Shown: positions 43,139 through 54,623, counted from the stretch's first letter. The stretch is DNA of 64,000 bases from Paracentrotus lividus (GCA_940671915.1 CALNVZ010002974.1:36544558-36608557); one strand, 5' to 3'. Program-made: numbers and translations. Notes: generated by a model not told the origin, from the sequence alone.

Positions 43139-43593
43139 GTAAGCATGTGCACTATTCATAAAGATCTAAAACTAATTTAATGTAAACAATAATTCAAAGT
43201 ATGATAATAACTCTAATAATAATGATCACTGTAATGGTATTTATTTATACACTGCGATAAATATTAGGTATATTCTATTGCGCTTAATTATTATATACAG
43301 TTAAAGCCTACATACGTCCTGTTTTCTAATTGCTGAAATTGGCCAAAGTGTATCTATGTATGTATTTTTTATTCTGAACTAATACTTTTCCTCTCTACTA
43401 CAGGGAGTTTTACAAAAACCAAGCTTATCAATACTTGTTTTGTGTTCATGAAGAGCCCCTTCTTTACCTTGTTTACTTCAACAAAAATAAAGGAATACTC
43501 TCTAAATATAATTTCATTTTAAAGATACATATTCTCTATTTGTTTAAGTGATATTCAAAACACCAACAACCTTTCTTATTATCCATATGTCAG

Positions 43594-43731
43594 AGTTTAA
43601 TCACCGTACATTGATTGTGGATAACCATGGTAAAGGACCGTTGCAAGATGTCATCAGTAATTATGAAGATTTGACTCAGGATTCTGGCCGAGCGTGGATC
43701 CTACCATTGAATGGAAATCATAACTTCTCAG
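43594..43731 (+). CDS. Exon 25: VDN and RAWILP blocks of module 4
   Basis: Acceptor TGTCAG, donor GTTAGT, symmetric phase 1. Reads EFNHRTLIVDNHGKG, DVISNYEDLTQDSGRAW and ILPLNGNHNFSG. Matches YEHRTLLVDN and RAWxLPxSGxHxFxG of modules 5-7. Confidence 0.92.
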
Positions 43732-44171
43732 GTTAGTTAAATATATATCTTTTTTATTGTGTCAATTCATATTCCTATGCGGCATTTGTGATATCTTTAT
43801 GGTATAATTTTGCATTGCCTACCAAAATGATCAGTGAAATAGAAAGACAGTATTTTTTTAGAACACAAAATTGTATTTGTATTGATGAGTGAACCTACAT
43901 AATGTTTTTTTACTGAATGAAAAAAATATAAATGGACAAATGCAAAATACTTAAATATGATAGATCATATATTAAGCAAATCAAACTATTTAACCCCAAA
44001 CTATGTTTACCTAGAACATTTGATTTAAAACATATAAACACTCGTGATACATGTATGGCAAAATTTTTATAGACCATGTAAAACAATGAATAACTTAAAC
44101 GTGTGGACATATAAACCAACATCTTCAATATGGGCTAATGAATTAAAAAAATTTTGTTTTGTTTTGTTTAG
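43732..44171. other. Intron 25, nothing recognised
   Basis: AT-rich. An open frame on the minus strand is chance. The acceptor tract is TTTTGTTTTGTTTAG. Confidence 0.5.
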
Positions 44172-44882
44172 GGAGTCACAACTACTATTTTGAGGAGTTC
44201 CAGCTTCATGGAAGTGCTCACCTGGCTGTTCAAGCAGAATCTTTGAATGAAACTGCCAGCTTCTACTTTGAGAACATGATCGGTGATCGCACAGGAACCC
44301 TCCATATTGGTCCAAACCAGATCATGGACCTTTACCGCCCTCACATAGACCTTCCATTCAATGTTCATGTCTACAATGATGGTGTCCTGGGTCTTGCTAA
44401 CAACACAGTTGTACATGGTGTTACTGTCACACTGGAAGGCACTCTTGTCTTTGTTGAAAACCTTACTCTGCACCATGACGGTAGACTCAACTTGAGGAGG
44501 GGTGGCCGCACTGCAGTGTCAGCAGAGACGGGGCACTATGAGTTTGATACTGTCCATGTGCAAGACGACGGATACTTGCAGATGACCTCAGACCCTATGT
44601 CTGACCCTGGGATGACATTTCGTGTCAGAGCTCTGCAGGTGGATGGTGGTGGTATAGTAGAAGGAACACATCTCTACATTCATGCAGAGAACATCACAAT
44701 TGATGCTGGGGGTGTATTGACTACCAATGGGCAGGGGTACAGCGTGGAGCATGGTGACCCTCTGTATCAGAACGGCACCTACAGGAAGGGACTCCACGGT
44801 ATCATCAACTATGGTCAAGGATTTGTGCAAGGTAGTTGGGCATCAGGTGCTGGCCATGGAGGAAGTGGTGGACATGGCTACG
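44172..44882 (+). CDS. Exon 26: second half of module 4 and start of module 5
   Basis: Acceptor TTTAG, donor GTGGGT, symmetric phase 1, 237 residues. Reads NYYFEEFQLHGSAHLAVQAE, ENMIGDRTGTLHIGPNQIMD, HIDLPFNVHVYNDGVLGLAN, VENLTLHHDGRLN, HYEFDTVHVQDDGYLQM, AENITIDAGGVLTTNGQGY and GAGHGGSGGHGYG. This is the cleanest run of all second-half elements outside modules 5-7. Confidence 0.94.
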
Positions 44883-45152
44883 GTGGGTTGCATTTCTATA
44901 AAAAGTTTGAATTTTATAGTGAACTGTGATATAAATTGAATATATTGTTTATAAATTGGCTTTACTCTTACACAAGGGGATATGCTGAAATTGATACCCA
45001 TGCTACAATCAAATTTGAAAGATATTCCCAAAGAACGGGAACATAGGTTACCTGAAATGCCAAAGTGTAAAGCAAGATATGACATAGTTTGTTTATATAC
45101 AAGATGCATATTATATATTAGATACTCTTTCTTCTTTCCCTTCATATTGCAG

Positions 45153-46592
45153 GTGTGAGACAGACAGGGAAGCCTTACAGTGATTTATACGAACCTGAGG
45201 AATTTGGCAGTGCAGGAGGTGGGAGCTATGGTGGAGCAGGAGGGGGTCGAATCTGGTTCAATGTGACAAATACCATACACATCGATGGCATTGTCTCCTC
45301 CAATGGTGCTTCTGCTGGTACTAATGGTGGTGGTGGAAGTGGAGGTAGTATATGGATGCACTGTAATCTTATCAAGGGTTACGGCTCGATTGAAACCAAC
45401 GGTGGTCCTGGAAGTGGTCCGTCTGGTGGTGGTGCTGGGGGACGTATTGCATTGTACTTTTGGCAGAATCGTACATCAACAGGCTTCAAGTATGATTCAC
45501 ATGGTGGCATAGGAGGCAATGGTAATGCTGAAGGTGGAGGAGCAGGTACAGTCTTCTTGTACCACATGGAGTATGACCATAGGTCTCTTTATGTGGACAA
45601 TGCTGGTATTGAACCTCAAGTAAAGCTTATTGACTGGCAGAATTTAGAGGAGGATGGATGCAGGGCATGGCTCTTGCCATTATCAGGTTTGCATGACTTT
45701 GCTGGTTCTAACAATGAGTTTCGTTTTGAAGAGCTCCAGATCTATGGTAATGCACATGTGGCCATTCTGACACCTAATGAAACAAGAGATGCAACGGGAC
45801 TGTCCATGGGTTTCAGTGGTCAACCCTTTGAAGTACCTGGTGCCTTGACGCCAGTGGTATCCTCAGCTCCTGTGATGCATTTCCTGTACATGATAGGGGA
45901 TCGCACAGGGTCTTTCCACATTGACAACATGCAGGAAATGGATTTAGACCGGGAGGATATTGATCTCCCTTTCAATGTGTATGTCTACGAGGGAGGGCAC
46001 TTGGGTCTTGCAACAAGGACTGTTGTTCATGGTGTTGAAATATACAACTCTGGTGCCATTTCTCACATCTCAAATCTTACACTTCATCATGGTGGCTTCT
46101 TGTGGCTTATGCATGGGGGACATACTACAGGAGAACCAGAAAGCCATTATCAATTTGAGACTGTCCGGGTACAGGATAGTGCAGAGATCAATGCTGTCAC
46201 AAACCCCATCTCGGAACAAGGAATAACTTTCTTGACGGATGCCTTCTTCATCGAGGGTGGTGGTAGGATGCAGGGTACTAGGCTCACTATTCAAGCAATC
46301 AACATCACTGTGGATGATGCTGGTCTGCTCTCTGCAGATGGTACTGGCTACCAATACCACCACTCTGACAGCACTCATGGTGGGGATTCCTTACATGGAG
46401 CAGTCAACCCTGGAAAACCATCAGATAGCTCAAGGTCAGGTGCTAGCCATGGTGGTACTGGAGGTAGAGGATCTTCAAGTGGGCAGACCGGATTACCTTA
46501 TGGTGACCTTTATGAACCTTATGTCTTTGGGAGTTCAGGAGGAAGATCGGATAGTGGGTCAGGAGGAGGTATCATCTGGATGAATGTTACAG
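45153..46592 (+). CDS. Exon 27: nearly all of module 5 and start of module 6
   Basis: Acceptor TTGCAG, donor GTAAAT, symmetric phase 1, 480 residues. Reads KPYSDLYEPEEFGSAGG, NTIHIDGIVSSNGASAG, GGGGSGGSIWMHCNLIKGYG, GGAGGRIALYFWQNRTS, GAGTVFLYHMEYDHRSLYVD, CRAWLLPLSGLHDFAG, FEELQIYGNAHVAILTPNET, MIGDRTGSFHIDNMQEMDLD, VYEGGHLGLATRTVVHGV, ISNLTLHHGG and INITVDDAGLLSADGTGYQY. It then opens module 6 with LPYGDLYEPYVFGSSGG. Module 4 spreads the same content over four exons. Confidence 0.95.
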
Positions 46593-46933
46593 GTAAATCC
46601 TCTCCTCAATTAAATGTAACAACTCCTAAAGTTGCATGAAGTTTGTTAACCAGTCTTTTATGGGTATGAGAGTTTGAAATGTACTTTGACTTTACTGTTA
46701 TATTTTGGAAAAGTTTATTCCACCTTTTATGTTCATTAAGTGATATACATGTACATGTATATTAATTTCCCTTTTACTATATACATTATGACCCAGTTAT
46801 CAATTTATTGTTTGGGAATACAATGATCTTTAGAATGGATTTTTAAAAATAGCATAGCTGTCCATAAACTTAATATGATATATCATTTTGTGTTTTGGAA
46901 CTTAGGAATAACTATCGGTCTGTCATTTTACAG
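46593..46933. other. Intron 27, nothing recognised
   Basis: AT-rich sequence with a GTACATGTAC palindrome. No other feature. Confidence 0.5.
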
Positions 46934-49038
46934 ATACAATTCATGTTGATGGTGAAGTTACAGCCAGAGGCAATAGTGGTGTTGGTGGTGGAAGCGGTGG
47001 TAGTATTTGGCTCTACTGTGATACTATCAAGGGCTATGGACGATTTGCTGTAGATGGTGGTGATGGCACAGGAGGTGGAGGAGGAGGTGGGGGACGATTT
47101 GCAATGTACTTCAACCAGAATCTCACTGCAACTGGCTTCAGCTACCATGCTAGGGGCGGAAAATCTAGCAATGCTGAGAATGGTGGAGCTGGTACTGCAT
47201 TTATATATGATCTTCAAATCATGCATCGCACGCTCATCCTCGATAATGGTGGTCTGCAGCCCCGGACAATCCACCACACGCTTTGGAACTATGCAGAGGT
47301 AGCGAGAGATGGCTGCAGAACTTGGATCTTACCGCAGTCTGGACGGCATTTTCTTGCAAATGGTACATACTCGTATCACTTTGAGGAGCTGCAGATGTAT
47401 GGTGCTGCCCATGCAGCCATTCTGACTGACCCAGTGGATTCTTATGCATCCATCTTCTTCCTCTATATGATCGGTGATCGCAGTGGGACATTCCATATTG
47501 GCTTTAACCAGACCCTGGATCTTGAGAGACCTGAGATAGATCTACCTTTCAGTGCCAGGGTTTACCATGGAGGTTATCTTGGACTGGCCCCAGACACAAT
47601 CATTCATGGTGTTAGCATATGGATGCATGGTGAACTGGATCATGTGGAGTTTCTGCTGATCCGTCGGTATGGACACTTCTCAATGGAGCATGGAGGACAC
47701 ACTGAGGGTCACAACAGCAGCTTCTATGGCTTTACCTCGGTGACAATTCAAGACTTTTCTCTCATGTCTGGCATAACATCCACTACCCTTGATCCTGGTA
47801 TTACTCTCAATGTGGTCACATTAGATATTGAAGGGGGTGGAACAGCTACATTTTCCCATGCTTTCATTCAAGCTGAAAACCTGACTATTGACGATGGAGG
47901 TCACCTTAAGAGTGATGGGCTAGGTTACAATACAACAGATTCTATCAACTTATCCAAAGGTGTGAATCTTGGGAGAGGTTCAACACACTCTTCGGGTAGC
48001 TCCGGAGGTGGTCACGGTGGAACTAGTGGATGTGGTCAGTGGACAGGTCTCACAGGCCAACCCTACGGCAATCTCTATGAGCCCTTTGATTTTGGAAGCG
48101 TAGGAGGAGGAGCCAATGGGGGATATGGTGGAGGTTTTCTCCTGCTCAACATATCAGACACCGTTAAAATTGATGGAATCATGAGCTCAGATGGTGCCAG
48201 CGGGACATCCACATCTGGTGGTGGTAGTGGAGGTAGCATCCTTATGAACTGCAACCTTATCAAGGGAAGAGGGTTTATAACTGCTAATGGTGGAAATGGT
48301 GCCGGTAGTGGGGGTGGTGGTGCTGGTGGTAGGATTGCGGTGTACCTCATGAGGAATGAGACATTCAGAGGAAAGTTCTTCTCTCATGGTGGTGACGGCT
48401 ACGAACCAGGAGGACCAGGCACAGTCTTTCTCTATCACTTGGTCTATGAACATCGCACTTTGCTTGTGGACAATGCCTTTCATGAAAGCACATTCGTTAC
48501 TCCAATAGAGTCCTACCTGGATATATGTACAGACAGCTTTAAAGCCTGGGTCCTCCCACAATCCGGAGAACACCACTTTGCAGGTGGAAACCACGACTAC
48601 CATTTTGATGAGCTCCAGATCTACGGTAATGCGCATTTTGCCATTCTGACAGAGCCTCGCAATCGCAGCGCCTCACTCCACTTTCTGCATATGATTGGAG
48701 ATCGATCAGGAGTGATTCATGTTGGTGCCAACCAAGTGATGGACCTAGAGCGTGACTTCATTGACACTCCCTTCAGCTCCTTTGTTTACAAAGGTGGTTA
48801 CCTTGGACTTGGCTATGTTACAATCCTCAGCTATGTCTTCATTCATGATGCTGGTACTGTTGATCATATTCACAATCTGACCCTCTACAATGGGGCTGCA
48901 GTTTATGCTCAGCTATCAGGTTCTACAAACAGACTTCCAGAAAGAGAATTCCGCTTCAATGGTACTGTTCGCATCAAGGCTAGGTCTATTTTCAACTTCT
49001 CAGCTCCATTTGCTCATTCAGATTCCTATCACTTAAAG
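46934..49038 (+). CDS. Exon 28: rest of module 6 and most of module 7
   Basis: Acceptor TTACAG, donor GTAATC, phase 1 in and 0 out, about 701 residues. Module 6 reads DTIHVDGEVTARG, GGGSGGSIWLYCDTIKGYG, HRTLILDNGGL, CRTWILPQSGRHF, FEELQMYGAAHAAILTD, MIGDRSGTFHIGFNQTLDLE and AENLTIDDGGHLKSDGLGY. Module 7 follows with QPYGNLYEPFDFGSVGG, GGGSGGSILMNCNLIKGRG, GGAGGRIAVYLMRNETF, DELQIYGNAHFAILTE, MIGDRSGVIHVGANQVMDLE and IHNLTLYNGA. Modules 6 and 7 are joined without an intron. Confidence 0.95.
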
Positions 49039-49338
49039 GTAATCATTGATTTTAATTTATGCTTTAAGAGAACTAAAAACAAAGTAAGTAAATTAAATGA
49101 CATTGAATCTGGTTTTTGCATTGTGCCAATCAGAATCTTATGATTCCTCATGCGAAAAAAATTTGAAAAATAACATAAAATTAAAACCAAGACGAAACTA
49201 AAGCTTGAAGAATCAAAATCATTAAAATAAACACAAGATACATATAACGTGTATGTTCACATTAGAAATAATTATGCTCATTATTAACTGATGACTGCAA
49301 AGTCATGTTCTACCATTTATTGCTATCTATTTATTTAG

Positions 49339-49474
49339 ACTGGAGATCTGATTGTAGAAGGAGGTGGTAGAGTCTATGGTAAGAACCTTATTCTGGAGAG
49401 TGTGAACATGACTGTGGATGATGGTGGTTATGTAGATGTCAGTGATGGAGGTCATCTAGCACAGCGAGGACAGG
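49339..49474 (+). CDS. Exon 29: closing block of module 7
   Basis: Acceptor ATTTAG, donor GTGAGA, phase 0 in and 1 out. Reads TGDLIVEGGGRVYGKNLILE, SVNMTVDDGGYVDVSDGG and HLAQRGQG. GDLxVEGGGxxxGxxLxLxxxNxTVDDGG is the module end. Same phases as the exon 16 and 38 counterparts. Confidence 0.92.
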
Positions 49475-50029
49475 GTGAGAAAATTTTGTTATTTGCAAAA
49501 TGTTCTTAGATATTGACCTAAGAAAACCTTTTTTAAAACCAACATGACAGATGACACCTTTACTTTTACTTGGGAGGTCTTAAATTCGGCAAAGCACTTC
49601 AGGACAATTTGGACAATTATGGACATGTTATAATTTGAATTGATCCTATTTTGATAAGGATAATAAAATGACAATTTTGAACCACATAATTAGTTGAAAC
49701 TTCTTGATATGCTTAACATAAATATATATTTAAAAAAAGCTTGCCAAGATGACAAAAAAGAGCTTACAATACAATTTAATGTCGTTGAGACTTCTTTTGA
49801 AAGAGTCTACTGATGTACTCAGCTGCAAATCTACTGGCTAATAGAATGTGCCATACTTAAAATTTGGTTTTCTTGCATATAAAATGCAACTTGGCCTTCA
49901 ACCTTCTTGTAAACATGTATAAGTTAGGTTCATAATACCTTTTACTTGTTCATATCAGTAAGCAATGTAATTTTAAAACTATTACATACTTGCGCCAATA
50001 TTGCACTGTATAATATGGCACCCTAACAG
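49475..50029. other. Intron 29, nothing recognised
   Basis: AT-rich, with no repeat or gene signal that I can support. Confidence 0.5.
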
Positions 50030-50203
50030 GTTCTGGTATAATTCATCATCTTGGCGCCAGTGGAGCATCCCATGGTGGTCTCGGTGGTAGAGGAGAGTGT
50101 CAGGGGTTCATTACTTGCACCCTACCTAAGAATCTTCCATATGGGAACCTGTACAACCCTCGGGAGTTCGGTAGCGGAGGTGGTGGTTCTGCAGGTGGTA
50201 TTG
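50030..50203 (+). CDS. Exon 30: start of module 8
   Basis: Acceptor CTAACAG, donor GTAAGT, symmetric phase 1. Reads GSGIIHHLGASGASHGGLGG, RGECQGFITCTLPKNLPYG, NLYNPREFGSGGGGSAGG. YGNLYxPxxFGSGGG matches the linker element. Two extra Cys lie in the linker. Confidence 0.92.
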
Positions 50204-51225
50204 GTAAGTATGATGTCTCCATTTCTATTAATCACTTATTCTAAGAATGTTCTTATTAAGAACAAGGGGTAGGTGGTATAGCCAATTTAGGGGAAAAGGC
50301 TTTAAAATGTATAACCGCTGTTATAGTAAAAGAAACATTACCACTATCACAATCTTCTATGAAGGTCAAATGTTTTAAAGCTATTTGTCATGGAAAAGAT
50401 TTATAACCAATATTCCACAATATATTTGTCTAGATTGGTACCATCCTTTATTTTTACATGTATATTTTTTGTAATATTTGCTTTGTAGAAGATTTGATAT
50501 GAAATAGGTGTTGAATAGGTGTTGAATATTGCTCTTGATCTTGGTTGGAGTGTTAGGATATATGATATTATTACACGTTTAAGTCTCTTTTTCGATACAT
50601 TAAAACCATGTATTAATACTCCTCCAGATGTTTGTTTGTCGGCGTTCAATATTGTTAGCATAATGTATGTCCTATGTATTCTACATTACCCGTATCAATG
50701 GAGAAAAGGAGTGCATTATTGTTACAATATTGCACTCCGCGATGCCAGTAAAATGCTGCGCGCAACAGCTTTAACAATGGATACGCGGAGCAGCAATTTA
50801 CGTCATAATAGATTGATCATTTGGATTTTTCTCCTTCAGGCAGATTTGATACAGGAGAGTAAACCTCTTTTTTGTTTAAACTGATAGCGTTGCTGTTGCC
50901 ATGGAAAATGGTTTGTATGTATAATAATAATAATATTGGATTTCTTTCGTGCAATATGAGATATATGCCATTCATCAGTATGAATATTGCACTCGTCTTC
51001 GACTCTTGCAATATTCATACTGATGAATGGAATATATCTCATATTGCACTCAAGTGCATCCAATATTATATAATTATGGTATGTTATATAATTCAAGTAA
51101 ATTATTACAGACATGAACTCTCTCAAATGTGTATCATATGTTTATTCATTGACCTTGGTCCTGTCTCAGAGATGTTTTTACTATCCAATGCAATCATATA
51201 ACTAATGTTCGATTAATACTATTAG
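50204..51225. other. Intron 30 with a hairpin element
   Basis: Carries a near-perfect hairpin at 50931-51068. Upstream, 50690-50830 has further TTACAATATTGCACTCCGC-type sequence that may belong to a longer element. The remainder is AT-rich. Confidence 0.6.
50931..51068. mobile_element. Near-perfect hairpin, palindromic MITE-like element
   Basis: Arms 50950-50991 and 51007-51048 (TGCAATATGAGATATATGCC against GGAATATATCTCATATTGCA) are almost perfectly complementary around a 15-nt centre. The pairing resumes outside as TAATATTGGA and TCCAATATTA. Confidence 0.85.
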
Positions 51226-51378
51226 GTGGAGGAATTCTTTGGATTCAAGTAGCGGACGTTCTGCAGGTTGATGGTACCATAATGGCTGACAGTCATGACC
51301 TGGAAATGACGTCCTCTGGATCCGATAGCTCAGGGGGGAGTGGAGGTAGCATTCTGATAGAGACTGGGGCTTTTGTAG
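51226..51378 (+). CDS. Exon 31: IDG and GGSGGSI blocks of module 8
   Basis: Acceptor ATTAG, donor GTGAGA, symmetric phase 1. Reads GGGILWIQVADVLQVDG, TIMADSHDLEMTSSGSDSS, GGSGGSILIETGAFVG. Q-VDGTIMAD and GGSGGSIL match. The linker between them is Ser/Asp-rich instead of Gly-rich. Confidence 0.9.
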
Positions 51379-52292
51379 GTGAGAAGAATTGATCTTTATG
51401 AATCCTATAACAAGATATCATGCTCTTGCAGTATGTTTTAATGATTTGAAAGAAATTTTCATGTACTAGTACATGTATTTATACAAAGTCGTTAATAAAA
51501 TAAACTCTTACATTTCTTTTGTTTCCTGCAAAATCTTCTTATTGTCTCTCCTGTGTATCATGAAACATGAATTTGTATATTTTTATTCCTAATCAGAAAT
51601 TATGGATATCAGTGTTTTGTAATCATTCTGTTGATAAAATTGGTTCAATACCATTGCTGCCACCAAGGTAACACAATCAACTAAAAAAAATAAATAAATA
51701 AAACAATATTAGATTGAAAAAATGTGAAACTATGAATATTGATAAAAAGTAAAATCCATGTATTTCACAGTATTAATGAAATATTTTCAAATCCCACTGC
51801 TGCCACCAATTTAACATGTTTATTATTACTTCAGCTGTGAAAAAAACAGGATTTTTTTTTTTAATGTGAAAAAATATAAAACTCCAATTAAAAAAAAAAT
51901 ATGTTACTGAATATTGAGGAATTGTTTTAGATCCCACCGCTGCCATCAATATAAACTTCAGAATAAACCTTACAGCCATTAACAGAATGGCCCGAATTCA
52001 CAAACGTGGTTTAGTTAGTCCATGGTCTAAATCAGGTGGTTTGTGAATACCAAAATTTCGACCATGGTCTAAATCCGTGGTTTAAACAATTGATTTAGGC
52101 CATGGACTAACTAAACCACGTTTGTGAATTCAGGCCAATGAGTCTTAATATGCCCTTTATGTAGATTTAGAAATTTTGGACATAGATAAATACAATATAA
52201 TACAATACAAATTAAATTTAACAAGATTTTTTTTCTTAAGGCTATTATAATTATGATGTTACCAAAGTTTTTGTTTCATGCATTCTCATAAG
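51379..52292. other. Intron 31 with degenerate tandem repeats and a MITE
   Basis: A string CCCACTGCTGCCACCA with an AATATT-rich flank recurs near 51651, 51795 and 51932 (about 140-bp period). A palindromic MITE follows at 51988-52137. Confidence 0.6.
51988..52137. mobile_element. 150-bp palindromic MITE-like element
   Basis: The left arm TGGCCCGAATTCACAAACGT to GTCCATGGTCTAAATCA pairs almost perfectly with the right arm TGATTTAGGCCATGGAC to ACGTTTGTGAATTCAGGCCA. The centre holds a further CATGGTCTAAATC copy. Arms are about 46 nt. Confidence 0.85.
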
Positions 52293-52671
52293 GTGGTCAT
52301 ACTGGTTCAGTACAAGCAGTCGGCAGTGCTGCAAAGTACACCAATGGTGGAAGTGGTGCCGGAGGGCGCGTCGCTGTGTATCACCTTACAAATGTTACCC
52401 ATGGAGAATACCGTGGCTTATTGAAGACTGAAGGTGGTCCAGTGGGATTGGGTGGTGCTGAGGCTGGTGCAGCTGGAACAGCATACCTCAAGCATCTTGA
52501 TACTGGGTTTTCTGTGCTTAGGGTGGACAACGCTGGAAGGAACCCAGTTACCAAGGAGATAGAGAATGTTGGGACACGCCTGGATATGACGAGCGGAGTC
52601 AAATCAAAGGTTGCAACATATACTGGTGCCTCTGGAACCAGAGTTGTTTCAACTGGGGCTACCTATGATCC
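52293..52671 (+). CDS. Exon 32: GGRVAVYH and VDN blocks of module 8; start of discoidin-like domain 2
   Basis: Acceptor CATAAG, donor GTGAGT, phase 1 in and 2 out. Reads NGGSGAGGRVAVYHLTNVTH, GAAGTAYLKHLDTGFSVLRV, DNAGRNPVTKEIENVG and then TSGVKSKVATYTGASG. Up to VDNAGRNPVTKEIEN it follows the module; after that the sequence becomes the first strands of a galactose-binding fold. Confidence 0.92.
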
Positions 52672-53015
52672 GTGAGTACATGTGATTTCAGATTTTGAAT
52701 AATGAAGAAAAAATTTAAACTTCTAAATACATGTAGTGTGAATTTCAAAATGATTTTTCATGTGTTATTATTTTCTAAGTGCACAAGTATAAGCTTTGTA
52801 TAGTGCAACTAAATGTTTCTTATGGTGGTAGGACTTATATGCAAGAAGTTGTTCACATTTAAACAATTATACTCCATAATGCTTCTCAAATCAATGTTAA
52901 ATAACTTATTTTCTTGTTTTGGTGTGTGTAAATTTTTAAGACATTGATTATTTTGTAATCTCAAAGTTTTCCAATTTGATGATGAATTTCTGTTTTGTTT
53001 TTCCTTTTACAATAG

Positions 53016-53196
53016 ATATGGTTCTGATAACTACAATTATCTAGCATACCTTTTTGACCAAACATATGACGGAGGTGTGAGGTCATACTACCGTAGCAGC
53101 AGTCGTAGTGTCGTATTGACCTTTGACCTTGGGCAGATCTACTTCCTGAATATTCTTAGAGTTCATGTCCATTGCTACTATCAAACAGAGTTCCGA
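53016..53196 (+). CDS. Exon 33: core of discoidin-like domain 2
   Basis: Acceptor ACAATAG, donor GTAAGT, phase 2 in and 0 out. Reads NYNYLAYLFDQTYDGGVRSY, SSSRSVVLTFDLGQIYFLNI and LRVHVHCYYQTEFR. L-F-D...then V-L-TFDLG-x-x-Y-x-L-x-x-L-R-V-x is the DLG strand pair typical of F5/8C and related galactose-binding domains. Confidence 0.9.
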
Positions 53197-53972
53197 GTAA
53201 GTATGTGTCATGTATATTCCATGCTTTATGCAAGGTCAAAGTTAATATTGCAATAAGTCTTTTTGTAAGACTTGGGTTTAGGGTTAAAGTTAGGTAACCC
53301 TGAAGTTACCTAACCTAAAGTTCTGTGATAAAGTTAGTCTTTTGATAACATTCATGATTTCAAAACAAATTTTCAAAGGAATTTCAGGCAGTGACGCAAA
53401 GAATACATATAGCTATTAAAAGTATATTTACTGCTGACTTACTCTTTGTATTCTGCATCAAATAACTCGGTTTAGTTTGATAAGATATTTTCAAGAAATA
53501 CTTGATTCTCAGTATTGTACAGGATCATGCAAGTAATGAAATCCAGGGTCATATTATATTGTTCAAATAGTGTAGCAGTGGATGAAAAAAGCTTTATAAC
53601 TTTAAATTTATGCAATCAAATTTAATAGACAAAATTCTCTGTTGAGGGCCAGGTGAACATTCATTCAAAATGCCAAATATGCATAACTATATGCCAAACA
53701 ATTTTAAGCAACTATTTAAAAAAAATTTTATTCATATTTTTTGTTTAAGATTGTTGTCTTATACAACCCTACTTTGTATGTTATCTTTAATATTGAGGCT
53801 ACTTTGTTATTTTATTGCAAATCACAATGAGAATTTTTCGAAGTGAAAATAGTAAATTAAAAATGGTAAAAAAAAGTACCTAGTGTTTTATGATTATCAT
53901 ATTTTTTGACCTCTATGAATACATGTCTGTGCAATTCAGTGATGATATTTTAATGTTGGCATATCTTAAAAG

Positions 53973-54199
53973 GTGGAGTCTTCATTAAATGGTGACACTT
54001 TGCCCATCACAACTGACTATGTCCAGCCTCCAAACCCATGTCATGGCTCTGGTCCGTACCTGGAATTGTCTGTAAAGCGCAGAGCAGACACTATCAAGTT
54101 TTATTTGATATCCACAAGACCAACAACAAGTTCTCACACTGATGATGCAGCATTGTCAGAAATTGAAATATTTGTGGATGAATCTCACATATATTCAAG
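53973..54199 (+). CDS. Exon 34: end of discoidin-like domain 2
   Basis: Acceptor AAAAG, donor GTTTGT, phase 0 in and 2 out. Reads VESSLNGDTLPITTDYVQPP, CHGSGPYLELSVKRRADTIK, FYLISTRPTTSSHTDDAALS and EIEIFVDESHIY. The closing S-EIEIFV strand is usual for the fold. Cys residues at CHG and, in exon 33, VHC could pair. Confidence 0.9.
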
Positions 54200-54623
54200 G
54201 TTTGTGTTTAAAATTCCTTCAACAAGTTTTTCTCTCTATAATTTCTGTAATGTTTAAGTATTTATACTCATCTATCTGGAAAAAAACCACATGCCTATTG
54301 TGTTTATCACATTGATCTCTTTGTAAGCTTTTGCCAACTAACAGACATTTGACTTTTGTATTGAGTACATGTACGTTGCTTTTCTGACACTGACTCTTTT
54401 CCCCACAATCCATAGTTAATAATAAGAGAGCACTTTTATTGGACTTTAATTTGTAATATCTGATTTATGTTGTTTATCGTTCAAATTATTAACATGATAC
54501 TGATTGATAATCAAATAATTGAAGTGTGAATCAACCGCATTATGTTCTTGTTATTTAATCTACCACTAAGTACACTCTTCTGTAATATGGTCAGCCCTAA
54601 TACATTTATTTGACTTTGTGAAG

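Larger units (their letters stand above)
52672..54623. other. Introns 32-34, nothing recognised
   Basis: The noncoding parts 52672-53015, 53197-53972 and 54200-54623 are AT-rich. No repeat or RNA gene that I can support. Confidence 0.5.
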
